Below are positions 43,785 to 55,860 of a stretch of DNA of 64,000 nucleotides, piece after piece. Made by a program: the position numbers and the translations under genes. A model generated the notes under the pieces. The model searched no databases, had not been told where the DNA came from, and worked only from the letters and a program-made list of their open reading frames with translations. This DNA comes from Pratylenchus scribneri (Eukaryota > Nematoda > Chromadorea > Rhabditida > Pratylenchidae), in contig JAQSEB010000162.1 in NCBI GenBank assembly GCA_030063045.1, forward strand, positions 17,345-81,344, given 5' to 3'. Every line of letters starts with the position of its first letter. Positions within the stretch are counted from its first letter, which is position 1.

Positions 43785-44869
43785 TTAGCCGGGTAAATAA
43801 CGGTTCGGTGCCCTTCGATTCCTCTGTGGGCGGCGGTTTTCATTGACTGGCGGTGGAGTATTTTCAATGATGGGGTTTGGGATTTCAATTGTCGATTCTT
43901 CGGCCTCCGGAACGACTTCTGGTTCATTTATCGGTGGTGGAGGAAGATTAAATATTTCATGGAAGACCATCAATTGGTTTTCATCTTCCTTGTCTTTTGT
44001 GTGCCTTTCTCTCAGTTGATTTGCATGAAACCGATTTGAAACTCCACTAGGGAAAATGATCTCATACATTACTCCATTTCTTTTGCTGATTTTTCCAGAT
44101 TTCCAACTTTGGGAAATTCGATGCCTGGCGAAAACTTTGTCACCTTCAGCGAATGTTCGGACCCTAGTTCCGAATCGTCGATTGAATTGAGTTTCCATTT
44201 TATTGTCGCGCTCAATTGGAATAAATGGTGGTGGTTTGAGAAGATCCAAAGTGGTTCGAGGGCGACGGCCAAGGAGCAATTCTGCTGGGCATTTACCTTC
44301 AGGCAATGCATCATTTGGCGTTGTTCGATATGACACCAGGAATGTTTCGATAATTCCGGCATTTGTCGTCACACCTCCCTCTTTGAGCTTTTTGAATGCG
44401 CGTTTAAAAGTGTCCACGAATCTCTCCACTTGTCCATTCGACATTGGATTGTATGGCGCAGATTTTAAATGAGTTATGCCATTATTTTCCATGAATTTAG
44501 CAAATTCGCAACTGGCAAATTGCGTTCCATTGTCGGACACCAAAATTTGTGGTATTCCATGGCGAGAGAATAAATATCGCAATTTTTCGATTGTTGCTGC
44601 GGATGATTTTGTTGTCATTTCAAAAACTTCTGGGTATTTTGAATATGCATCCACAATAATTAAAAATTCTTTTCCGAAAAATGGACCAGCATAATCAGCA
44701 TGGATCCGTTGCCATGGGCCATTGGGTTTTGGCCAAGAATGAAGAGTAGTTTTTATTGGTGCTCGAGCCACATTTTGGCACGGTTCGCAATTTTGGACAA
44801 ATTTCTCAATTTACGAATCAATATTTGGCCAATAGACAAATTTTCTTGCCAATTGCTTCATTCTTTTTA
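43785..44869 (-). pseudogene. retroelement integrase, tandem copy 1
   Basis: Most of a Ty3/Gypsy integrase. The H2C2 region carries a TAA (about 44,814). The catalytic core follows with D in RIHADYAGPF, D in ILVSDNGTQF and E in NPMSNGQVERFVDTF. The C-terminal chromatin-binding-like part reads EGDKVFARHRISQSWKSGKI, followed by a Pro/Arg-rich tail. Differs from copy 2 at single residues (for example RAFKKL against RAVKKL). Confidence 0.85.
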
Positions 44870-44962
44870 TGCCAGGATGACCATTGTGAAGCAGTTCCAG
44901 CACTGATTTTTGGAATTTTTGTGGAACAATGATTCTTTCTCCATAAAATAGGCATCCATTGT

Positions 44963-45744
44963 TCATTGATAAACTTTCATTTCGCTGGAATAAAGCTTTA
45001 ATTTCTTCATTTCATTCATTATGATTTTCTTGTCTGGCCAGCCTTTTTGTAAATATTTCATGACTTTCTTCAAAGTGTCATTTTTGGCTGTTTCATTGGC
45101 GATGTCCTCGAATTTTAATGGAAGGAATTTTCTTGTTTCATTGGCTAAATAATCCATTTCATTTTCTGTTTCAATGCTGTTAATGACTCGATCATTTTCT
45201 GGATTTTCTGTACGCTTAATTAAGCGAGAAAGTGCATCAACTTCACCAAAATCGGTTGTTTTGATGTATTCAATTTCAAAGTCGTAAGCAAGCAAAATGA
45301 GTGACCATCGGAGGAGTCTATTTGCACTGCATTGGCGAATCCCTTTTTACTTCCAAAAATGGTAACCAAGGGTTTATGGTCAGTTTGTAGAATGAAATGA
45401 CGGCCAAAGATCATTTTGTGGAATTTTTGCACAGCGAATATTAATGCGAGCCCCTCCTTTTCAATTTGGCTGTAATTTCTTTCAGCTGGGGTCAGCGCTA
45501 CTTATGCATGAGCCATTGCTTTTTCTGTGCCATCTTCAAATCTGTGTTTGATGACTGCTCCAATTCCATTTTCAGAGGCATCTGCTGCAATTATTATTTT
45601 TTGCATTGGATCATAATGAGTCAGAAGTAAATTTGAGCATAAAATTTCCTTGATTTTATGGAAGGCAGTCTGACATTTTTCGTTCCAATCCCATTTCGCA
45701 TCTTTTCTGAGAAGATCATCCAATGGTTTGCGATGATTTCGCAT
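44963..45744 (-). pseudogene. retroelement RT tail, RNase H and connection, tandem copy 2
   Basis: Same content and same lesions as the copy at 42682-43463, with rare substitutions (RVINSIE against RVITSIE). Confidence 0.8.
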
Positions 45745-45765
45745 ATTCGGAACAAATTGTTGGTA

Positions 45766-46037
45766 TGGGTCTTAGGTTTGAAAACCAAATAAGTAAGACT
45801 CAATAAATATAATATTTTATTTATTATTTATCCAATCAAAAGTATTTATTTAGAGCAAAACAATTAAATATGAATATTGGGAAATTTGGGAATAAATCCA
45901 AGAATTGGAATGAGGATTGGGGAATGAGGAAAACGGACAAAATAAGAAAATAGGATTAAATGTCAAAGGGGAATATTGCCATAATTTAATATTCAAATTC
46001 ATCTCAAATTCTTCCTATTTTCACTACCGTTCCAACA
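45766..46037 (-). repeat. LTR, tandem copy 2
   Basis: Identical in layout to the LTR at 43485-43756, again fused on its left to RT sequence at TTGTTGGTA and lacking the terminal TGT. Confidence 0.85.
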
Positions 46038-46065
46038 CCTCCCTCTTTGAAATGAGTCCCTCTTA

Positions 46066-47150
46066 TTAGCCGGGTAAATAACGGTTCGGTGCCCTTCGAT
46101 TCCTCTGTGGGCGGCGGTTTTCATTGACTGGCGGTGGAGTATTTTCAATGATGGGGTTTGGGATTTCAATTGTCGATTCTTCGGCCTCCGGAACGACTTC
46201 TGGTTCATTTATCGGTGGTGGAGGAAGATTAAATATTTCATGGAAGACCATCAATTGGTTTTCATCTTCCTTGTCTTTTGTGTGCCTTTCTCTCAGTTGA
46301 TTTGCATGAAACCGATTTGAAACTCCACTAGGGAAAATGATCTCATACATTACTCCATTTCTTTTGCTGATTTTTCCAGATTTCCAACTTTGGGAAATTC
46401 GATGCCTGGCGAAAACTTTGTCACCTTCAGCGAATGTTCGGACCCTAGTTCCGAATCGTCGATTGAATTGAGTTTCCATTTTATTGTCGCGCTCAATTGG
46501 AATAAATGGTGGTGGTTTGAGAAGATCCAAAGTGGTTCGAGGGCGACGGCCAAGGAGCAATTCTGCTGGGCATTTACCTTCAGGCAATGCATCATTTGGC
46601 GTTGTTCGATATGACACCAGGAATGTTTCGATAATTCCGGCATTTGTCGTCACACCTCCCTCTTTGAGCTTTTTGACTGCGCGTTTAAAAGTGTCCACGA
46701 ATCTCTCCACTTGTCCATTCGACATTGGATTGTATGGCGCAGATTTTAAATGAGTTATGCCATTATTTTCCATGAATTTAGCAAATTCGCAACTGGCAAA
46801 TTGCGTTCCATTGTCGGACACCAAAATTTGTGGTATTCCATGGCGAGAGAATAAATATCGCAATTTTTCGATTGTTGCTGCGGATGATTTTGTTGTCATT
46901 TCAAAAACTTCTGGGTATTTTGAATATGCATCCACAATAATTAAAAATTCTTTTCCGAAAAATGGACCAGCATAATCAGCATGGATCCGTTGCCATGGGC
47001 CATTGGGTTTTGGCCAAGAATGAAGAGTAGTTTTTATTGGTGCTCGAGCCACATTTTGGCACGGTTCGCAATTTTGGACAAATTTCTCAATTTACGAATC
47101 AATATTTGGCCAATAGACAAATTTTCTTGCCAATTGCTTCATTCTTTTTA
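46066..47150 (-). pseudogene. retroelement integrase, tandem copy 2
   Basis: As copy 1: the TAA in the H2C2 region (about 47,095), then a 328-codon open frame with the DDE core (RIHADYAGPF, ILVSDNGTQF, GQVERFVDTF). In this copy the integrase belongs to the most complete element reading left from 50824. Confidence 0.85.
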
Positions 47151-47243
47151 TGCCAGGATGACCATTGTGAAGCAGTTCCAGCACTGATTTTTGGAATTTT
47201 TGTGGAACAATGATTCTTTCTCCATAAAATAGGCATCCATTGT

Positions 47244-49235
47244 TCATTGATAAACTTTCATTTCGCTGGAATAAAGCTTTAATTTCTTCGTTTCATTCAT
47301 TATGATTTTCTTGTCTGGCCAGCCTTTTTGTAAATATTTCATGACTTTCTTCAAAGTGTCATTTTTGGCTGTTTCATTGGCGATGTCCTCGAATTTTAAT
47401 GGAAGGAATTTTCTTGTTTCATCGGCTAAATAATCCATTTCATTTTCTGTTTCAATGCTGGCAATGACTCGATCATTTTCTGGATTTTCTGTACGCTTAA
47501 TTAAGCGAGAAAGTGCATCAACTTCACCAAAATCGGTTGTTTTGATGTATTCAATTTCAAAGTCGTAAGCAAGCAAAATGAGTGACCATCGGAGGAGTCT
47601 ATTTGCACTGCATTGGCGAATCCCTTTTTACTTCCAAAAATGGTAACCAAGGGTTTATGGTCAGTTTGTAGAATGAAATGACGGCCAAAGATCATTTTGT
47701 GGAATTTTTGCACAGCGAATATTAATGCGAGCCCCTCCTTTTCAATTTGGCTGTAATTTCTTTCAGCTGGGGTCAGCGCTACTTATGCATGAGCCATTGC
47801 TTTTTCTGTGCCATCTTCAAATCTGTGTTTGATGACTGCTCCAATTCCATTTTCAGAGGCATCTGCTGCAATTATTATTTGTTGCATTGGATCATAATGA
47901 GTCAGAAGTAAATTTGAGCATAAAATTTCCTTGATTTTATGGAAGGCAGTCTGACATTTTTCGTTCCAATCCCATTTCGCATCTTTTCTGAGAAGATCAT
48001 CCAATGGTTTGCGAAGATTTCGCATATTCGGAACAAATTGTTGGTAATGGTTAACCATGCCCAAATATGATCTCAATGTCGAAATATCATGTGGGAAAGG
48101 CATGTCAGTAATTGCTTTAATTTTGGCTGCATCTGGCCTTCTTCCATTTTTATCGATGATAAATCCGAGATATTTGATCTTCTTTTTGAAAAATTCACAT
48201 TTTGGTAATTTTAAATGCAGGCCATAATTTTCAATACGTTCTAATGTTTCAATCAAATTGTTTTTGTGTTCCTCCACTGATTTTCCGCTGACAATGATAT
48301 CATCCAAAAATGCACAGCTGTGAGGGAGTCCACTTAACATTGCATCCATAATTGATTGAAAAATGGCTGGAGCTGTTTTTACTCCAAATGGTAAACGCTT
48401 GAATTCATAAAGGCCTCTGTGAGTTGAAAGGCAACATAATTTCCGCGAATTTTCATCCAATTCAATTTGAAAATATGCATCGCGTAAATCAATTTGAGTG
48501 AAGTATTTCCCTCCATTTAATGTTGCGAATATGTCTTCAGGCACCGGAAGTGGATGTTTATTTGGCAATAAGGCATCATTTAAGCCCGTTGAATAATCAC
48601 AGCACATTCTTGCTGAGCCATCGGCCTTTTTGACGACCAAAATTGGAGTGGCCCATTCGGCGTGATCGATTTTGCCAATTACTCCTAATTTTTCCAGCTG
48701 ATCCAGCTCCTCATCCACAATTTGCTTTGTATGGTATGGGACTGGCCATGCTCGATGGAATATTGGAGTTGCATCCGGTTTCAGCACTAAATTTGCTTTT
48801 ATTTTGTTACATGTGCCCAAATTTTCATTGAAGATATTTGTAAATTTAGTGGCGAGTGATTTTACGAAGGGAGCTATTTGAGCCTCCTCATCGTTTTTCA
48901 TTTGGTGTACACTATTGATTGATTTGTTTTGGAGTTTTTCTTTAATCCAATAGTCCAAAAGCATCCATAGTTTGCACACTCAATAAATGTAATGAACCAC
49001 GCTTGGCAACATAAAATTCTTGTTCTGTAATTATTCCATCGAATTCAAATTTTCCGAATCCTTTGCCAAGGAATGCGCGGCTTGATCCATCATAAATTCT
49101 TGCCTTTTCATTACATTTTTGTATTGGTGGTCGACCAATCATTTCCCATGAATTTTCATCAATGATGTTGGCTTCCGATCCACAATCAAGCACAAATTCG
49201 ATTGGCTTTGAATTCATTTTGATTTGAATTTTCAA
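47244..49235 (-). pseudogene. retroelement pol: protease, reverse transcriptase, RNase H
   Basis: Protease-like region (from 49235): IEFVLDCGSEANIID, where Cys replaces the usual Thr of DTGS. A frame shift near 48,945-48,975 leads to the RT frame (47783-48979) with WATPILVVKKADGSARMCCD, YFTQIDLRDAYFQIELDENS, KRLPFGVKTAPAIFQ and the active site AFLDDIIVSG (Phe where Tyr is usual). RNase H then carries the same TAA and frame shift as the tandem copies. This is the only unit with the front of pol. Coding capacity is broken at four or more places. Confidence 0.85.
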
Positions 49236-49252
49236 TAATGACGATTTTGTTT

Positions 49253-50270
49253 TTATTGCTGTTGAAATTTGAACAAAACCTGTCTTTTTATCATTATTTC
49301 CTTTTCGTGGATGTTTCCGTCTCCATTCTTGTATTGAGTCACATTGCGATTGTAAATGGCCAGTGTAATTGCATTTACTGCATTTGGCAGACTTGAAATG
49401 ACAATCATTAGCCAGATGATTTGCTTTTCCGCAACGCCAGCACTTTTTGATGGGCGGATTTTGATCAATTTTCGGTTACTGAGAACCTTTTCCAATATTC
49501 TTGTTTTTGCCCTTATTGATAATTGCATTGACATTTTTGTTTTGCTGGTTCTCAACAATTTTTGATTCAGCAATTGTAGCCATGAAATTTAAGCAATCTT
49601 CAACGACATTTTCATAGGTGATTGCGTCGCCATCTTGGGCCAATTTTGTAAGAATTCTTTGCCTCAATGAAACATCTTTGGGCGCCTTAAGCGCTAGGAG
49701 AAGCATTAAAACCATAAATTGTTGTTCATTCATTTTGTCAAATTCAAAATTTCGTAAAAGCATTTTGTGGCGGTTTATGAAGCTTTTGAAATCCTCATTT
49801 TCCTCCTTTGATGCTTTTAGACAGTCGTAGCGATCAACAAAAATACTCTGCTGTCGCGCAAAAAGCTTCTTGAGATTGTCTTTTGTTTCATCGAAAGTAA
49901 AGCCCGTAACTGATTTTGGAAGAACAAACTTTGCATACTCTACGAAAGAATTTTCAGTGAGCTTGTTCATCATGGCCTTCACTTTTAATTCATCATCTAG
50001 GCCGGGCGCTGCACAATCAATAGCAAATGTAAATCGGACGATCTAATTCGAAATTCGGCTCTTGTCATTGGTCGACTCAAAAAGAATGATGTCGTTTAAT
50101 GGTGGCACAATTTGTTGATTTGTGGCAGCATTTATTTGCTGATTTGGTGCAGCGGCATTTCCCGCATTAGTCAGCAATTGTCCAATTTGATTTTGTTGCT
50201 GTTGCAATTGGTTTTGTTGCTGCTGCACTATTTGCAATAAATCTTGAATAGTTAATTGCGGTGCTGCCAT
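49253..50270 (-). pseudogene. retroelement gag with two zinc knuckles
   Basis: Starts MAAPQLTIQDLLQIVQQQQN with a Gln-rich stretch and shifts frame near 50,040. Then comes a capsid-like region (49982-49476: KAMMNKLTENSFVEYAKFVL, KDNLKKLFARQQ). After a stop come two CCHC knuckles, CWRCGKANHLANDC and CSKCNYTGHLQSQC, each C-x2-C-x4-H-x4-C, which pack element RNA in related elements. Confidence 0.8.
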
Positions 50271-50550
50271 TTTTGATGGTTGATTTTATTGGCGAAAACA
50301 AATCCTTTAGATTTGTGTAGAATTGACGAAATGTATTGACGAAGACAAATCCTTATAGATTTGTGTCGATTTGATAAGATTTATTTTTGATTATTGTTTG
50401 AAGATTAAACCCGATTTGCACACAGCAAATTCGATCAAAAGCACACAGCTATTGATAGGTTATTCCAAAATTTGAAGTTGAATTAAATTGTTGACGAATT
50501 GATTTCCCGAATTGATAATTTTTTTGTTTGTTTGCCAAGTACGCCAATTA

Positions 50551-50824
50551 TGTTGGGTCTTAGGTTTGAAAACCAAATAAGTAAGACTCAATAAATATAA
50601 TATTTTATTTATTATTTATCCAATCAAAAGTCTTTATTTAGAGCAAAACAATTAAATATGAATATTGGGAAATTGGGAATAAATCCAAGAATTGGAATGA
50701 GGATTGGGGAATGAGGAAAATGGACAAAATAAGAAAATAGGATTAAATGTCAAAGGGGAATATTGCCATAATTTAATATTCAAATTCATCTCAAATTCTT
50801 CCTATTTTCACTACCGTTCCAACA
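50551..50824 (-). repeat. 5' LTR of the Ty3/Gypsy element
   Basis: 274 bp bounded by TGTTGG at one end and CCAACA at the other, the standard inverted TG..CA termini. On the minus strand it is followed by TAATTGGCGTACTTGGCA, a candidate primer-binding site, although no tRNA was assigned. It abuts satellite A at 50825. Confidence 0.85.
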
Positions 50825-52856
50825 TAATCCTTTCAATTAACTAATTATTTATAAGATGTTTGAGAAATAATATTTTATGTTGCTTATCCTATTTCTAGTA
50901 TCATTTATCAAAATATGATATTTTTTCATCAATATTTTTCAGAAAATTAAAATATTGATAGAATATAATTTAGATTATTTCATCAATTGATTTTAATAAA
51001 TATAGAGAATATCTAACTATATAATAAGATAAATATATCATAAAACTAAATCTATGATTGTCTATTTTCTAGCATAAAAATTCTAGCCTTTGATACTTAA
51101 GCAATTTCTTGTGGACTTCAAAATAATTTTTTATTGAATGCACACTAATCACGATCTTAATCCTTTCAATTAACTAATTATTTATAAGATGTTTGAGAAA
51201 TAATATTTTATGCTACTTATCCTATTTCTAGTATCATTAATCAAAATATGATATTTTCATCAATATTTTTCAGAAAATTAAAATATTGATAGAATATAAT
51301 TTAGATTATTTCATCAATTGATTTTAATAAATATAGAGAATATCTAATTATTTATTATGAAATATAGATCATAAAACCAAATTTATGCTTGTCTATTTTC
51401 TAGCATAAAAATTCTAGCCTTCGATACTTAAGCAATTTCTTGTGGACTTCAAAATATTTTTTTTATTGAATGCACACTAATCACAATCTTAATCCTTTTA
51501 ATTAACTAATTATTTATAAGATGTTTGAGAAATAATATTTTATGCTACTTATTCTATTTCTAGTATCATTTATCAAAATATCATATTTTCATCAATATTT
51601 TTCAGAAAATTAAAATATGGATAGAATATAATTTAGATTATTTCATCAATTGATTTTAATAAATATAGAGAATATCTAATTATTTATTATGAAATATAGA
51701 TCATAAAACCAAATTTATGATTGTCTATTTTCTGGCATAAAAATTCTAGCCTTCGATACTTAAGCAATTTCTTGTGGACTTCAAAATATTTTTTTATTGA
51801 ATGCACACTAATCACGATCTTAATCCTTTCAATTAACTAATTATTTATAAGATGTTTGAGAAATAATATTTTATGCTACTTATTCTATTTCTAGTATCAT
51901 TTATCAAAATATGATATTTTCATCAATATTTTTCAGAAAATTAAAATATTGATAGAATATAATTTAGATTATTTCATCAATTGATTTTAATAAATATAGA
52001 GAATATCTAATTATTTATTATGAAATATAGATCATAAAACCAAATTTATGATTGTCTATTTTCTAGCATAAAAATTCTAGCCTTTGATACTTAAGCAATT
52101 TCTTGTGGACTTCAAAATATTTTTTTATTGAATGCACACTAATCACGATCTTAATCCTTTCAATTAACTAATTATTTATAAGATGTATGCGAAATAATAT
52201 TTTATGCTGCTTATCCTATTTCTAGTATCATTAATCAAAATATGATATTTCCATCAATATTTTTCAGAAAATTAAAATATTGATAGAATATAATTTAGAT
52301 TATTTCATCAATTGATTTTAATAAATATAGAGAATATCTAATTATTTATTATGAAATATAGATCATAAAACCAAATTTATGATTGTCTATTTTCTAGCAT
52401 AAAAATTCTAGCCTTTGATACTTAAGCAATTTCTTGTGGACTTAAAAATATTTTTTTATTGAATGCACACTAATCACGATCTTAATCCTTTCAATTAACT
52501 AATTATTTATAAGATGTATGCGGAATAATATTTTATGCTGCTTATCCTATTTCTAGTATCATTAATCAAAATATGATATTTCCATCAATATTTTTCAGAA
52601 AATTAAAATATTGATAGAATATAATTTAGATTATTTCATCAATTGATTTTAATAAATATAGAGAATATCTAATTATTTATTATGAAATATAGATCATAAA
52701 ACCAAATTTATGCTTGTCTATTTTCTACCATAAAAATTCTAGCCTTCGATACTTAAGCAATTTCTTGTGGACTACAAAATATTTTTTTATTGAATGCACA
52801 CTAATCACAATCTTAATCCTTTCAATTAACTAATTATTTATAAGATGTATGCGAAA
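50825..52856 (+). repeat. satellite A, right block
   Basis: The 331-bp units resume at TAATCCTTTCAATTAACTAA and continue for about six copies with the same landmarks (TTGATAGAATATAATTTAGA, CTTGTGGACTTCAAAATA). It ends within GATGTATGCGAAATAA, where satellite B starts. The phase at which it resumes differs from that at which the left block stopped. Confidence 0.95.
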
Positions 52857-55800
52857 TAAAATATAAATATATCCAATATAATAGAGAATATATTAGAAAT
52901 GTATATCAAATTTTATGACCTATATATTTTCATGTAAAAATCTAGAATAAATTTTTTAACGAATCAAAAATTCAGAAAAATTAGAAAAAAAGAAAAAAAT
53001 TGATAAAAATATCGTAAAAAAATATTTCAAAAATTGCTTTTTTGCAAAATACAGTGCTAAATACATATCCTTTGAGTGTACCTTTATTTAAGAAAATGTT
53101 CAATATAAAAAGTGGTATGAAAATTTAAACGAATAATTCTTGAATAGTTGCTTTTAAAAATCTGAAAATTTTTTATGAAAAATATTTAATTAAATTAATT
53201 TTTCTTTACATTTTTTAATATAAATATATCCAATATAATAGAGAATATATTAGAAATGTATATCAAATTTTATGACCTATATATTTTCATGTAAAAATCT
53301 AGAATAAATTTTTTAACGAATCAAAAATTCAGAAAAATTAGAAAAAAAAGAAAAAAATTGATAAAAATATCGTAAAAAAATATTTCAAAAATTGCTTTTT
53401 TGCAAAATACAGTGCTAAATACATACCCTTTGAGAGTACCTATATTTAAGAAAATGTTCAATATAAAAAGTGGTATAAAAATTTAAACGAATAGTTCTTG
53501 AATAGTTGCTTTTAAAAATCTGAAAATTTTTTATGAAAAATATTTAATTAAATTAATTTTTCTTTACATTTTTTAATATAAATATATCCAATATAATAGA
53601 GAATATATTAGAAATGTATATCAAATTTTATGACCTATATATTTTCATGTAAAAATCTAGAATAAATTATTTAACGAAACAAAAATTCAGAAAAATTAGA
53701 AAAAAGAAAAAAAGTGATAAAAATATCGTAAAAAAATATTTCAAAAATTGCTTTTTTGCAAAATACAGTGCTAAATACATACCCTTTGAGAGTACCTATA
53801 TTTAAGAAAATGTTCAATATAAAAAGTGGTATAAAAATTTAAACGAATAGTTCTTGAATAGTTGCTTTAAAAATCTGAATATTTTTTATGAAAAATATTT
53901 AATTAAATTAATTTTTCTTTACATTTTTTAATATAAATATATCCAATATAATAGAGAATATATTAGAAATGTATATCAAATTTTATGACCTATATATTTT
54001 CATGTAAAAATCTAGAATAAATTTTTTAACGAATCAAAAATTCAGACAAATTAGAAAAAAAGAAAAAAATTGATAAAAATATCGTAAAAAAATATTTCAA
54101 AAATTGCTTTTTTGCAAAATACAGTGCTAAATACATACCCTTTGAGAGTACCTATATTTAAGAAAATGTTCAATATAAAAAGTGGTATAAAAATTTAAAC
54201 GAATAGTTCTTGAATAGTTGCTTTAAAAATCTGAATATTTTTTATGAAAAATATTTAATTAAATTAATTTTTCTTTACATTTTTTAATATAAATATATCC
54301 AATATAATAGAGAATATATTAGAAATGTATATCAAATTTTATGACCTATATATTTTCATGTAAAAATCTAGAATAAATTTTTTAACGAATCAAAAATTCA
54401 GAAAAATTAGAAAAAAAGAAAAAAAATTGATAAAAATATCGTAAAAAAATATTTCAAAAATTGCTTTTTTGCAAAATACAGTGCTAAATACATATCCTTT
54501 GAGAGTACCTATATTTAAGAAAATGTTCAATATAAAAAGTGGTATAAAAATTTAAACGAATAGTTCTTGAATAGTTGCTTTAAAAATCTGAATATTTTTT
54601 ATGAAAAATATTTAATTAAATTAATTTTTCTTTACATTTTTTAATATAAATATATCCAATATAATAGAGAATATATTAGAAATGTATATCAAATTTTATG
54701 ACCTATATATTTTCATGTAAAAATCTAGAATAAATTTTTTAACGAATCAAAAATTCAGAAAAATTAGAAAAAAAGAAAAAAATTGATAAAAATATCGTAA
54801 AAAATATTTCAAAAATTGCTTTTTTGCAAAATTCAATGCTAAACACATATCCTTTGAGAATACTTATATTTAAGAAAATGTTCAATAAAAAAACGAATAA
54901 TTCTTGAATAGTTGCTTTTAAAAATCTGAAAATTTTTTATGAAAAATTTTTAATTAAATTAATTTTTCTTTACATTTTTTAATATAAATATATCCAATAT
55001 AATAGAGAATATATTAGAAATGTATATCAAATTTTATGACCTATATATTTTCATGTAAAAATCTAGAATAAATTTTTTAACGAATCAAAAATTCAGAAAA
55101 ATTAGAAAAAAAGAAAAAAAATTGATAAAAATATCGTAAAAAAATATTTCAAAAATTGCTTTTTTGCAAAATACAGTGCTAAATACATATCCTTTGAGAG
55201 TACCTATATTTAAGAAAATGTTCAATATAAAAAGTGGTATAAAAATTTAAACGAATAGTTCTTGAATAGTTGCTTTAAAAATCTGAATATTTTTTATGAA
55301 AAATATTTAATTAAATTAATTTTTCTTTACATTTTTTAATATAAATATATCCAATATAATAGAGAATATATTAGAAATGTATATCAAATTTTATGACCTA
55401 TATATTTTCATGTAAAAATCTAGAATAAATTTTTTAACGAATCAAAAATTCAGAAAAATTAGAAAAAAAGAAAAAAATTGATAAAAATATCGTAAAAAAT
55501 ATTTCAAAAATTGCTTTTTTGCAAAATTCAATGCTAAACACATATCCTTTGAGAATACTTATATTTAAGAAAATGTTCAATAAAAAAACGAATAATTCTT
55601 GAATAGTTGCTTTTAAAAATCTGAAAATTTTTTATGAAAAATTTTTAATTAAATTAATTTTTCTTTACATTTTTTAATATAAATATATCCAATATAATAG
55701 AGAATATATTAGAAATGTATATCAAATTTTATGACCTATATATTTTCATGTAAAAATCTAGAATAAATTTTTTAACGAATCAAAAATTCAGAAAAATTAG

Positions 55801-55860
55801 AAAAAAAAGAAAAAAATTGATAAAATTATCGTAATAATATATTTCAGAAATTGCTTTTTT
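52857..55860 (+). repeat. satellite B, units of about 357 and 338 bp
   Basis: The landmark ATATAAATATATCCAATATA recurs at about 52861, 53219, 53577, 53931, 54287, 54644, 54982, 55339 and 55677. Steps are 354-358 bp except two of 338 bp, which lack AAGTGGTATAAAAATTTAA. Very A/T-rich and highly uniform. No coding content. Confidence 0.95.

Larger units (their letters stand above)
42589..50824 (-). mobile_element. Ty3/Gypsy LTR retrotransposon remnant with 2281-bp tandem copies of its 3' half
   Basis: Read on the minus strand: 5' LTR (50824-50551), gag, protease, reverse transcriptase, RNase H, integrase and an LTR (to about 45766). A second RT-tail/RNase H/integrase/LTR follows (to about 43485), then a third RT tail and RNase H cut at 42589. 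TGCCAGGATGACCATTGTGA recurs at 42589, 44870 and 47151, giving a strict 2281-bp period. All copies share the same stops and frameshift, so the parent was already dead. The outer left end is truncated inside integrase and there is no clean insertion into satellite A. Confidence 0.9.

Noticed and set aside
44069..44906. several plus- and minus-strand frames over the integrase
   Set aside because: Shadows of the integrase pseudogene in other frames, repeated in the tandem copy.
49356..49565. plus-strand frame over gag
   Set aside because: Shadow frame opposite the gag region.
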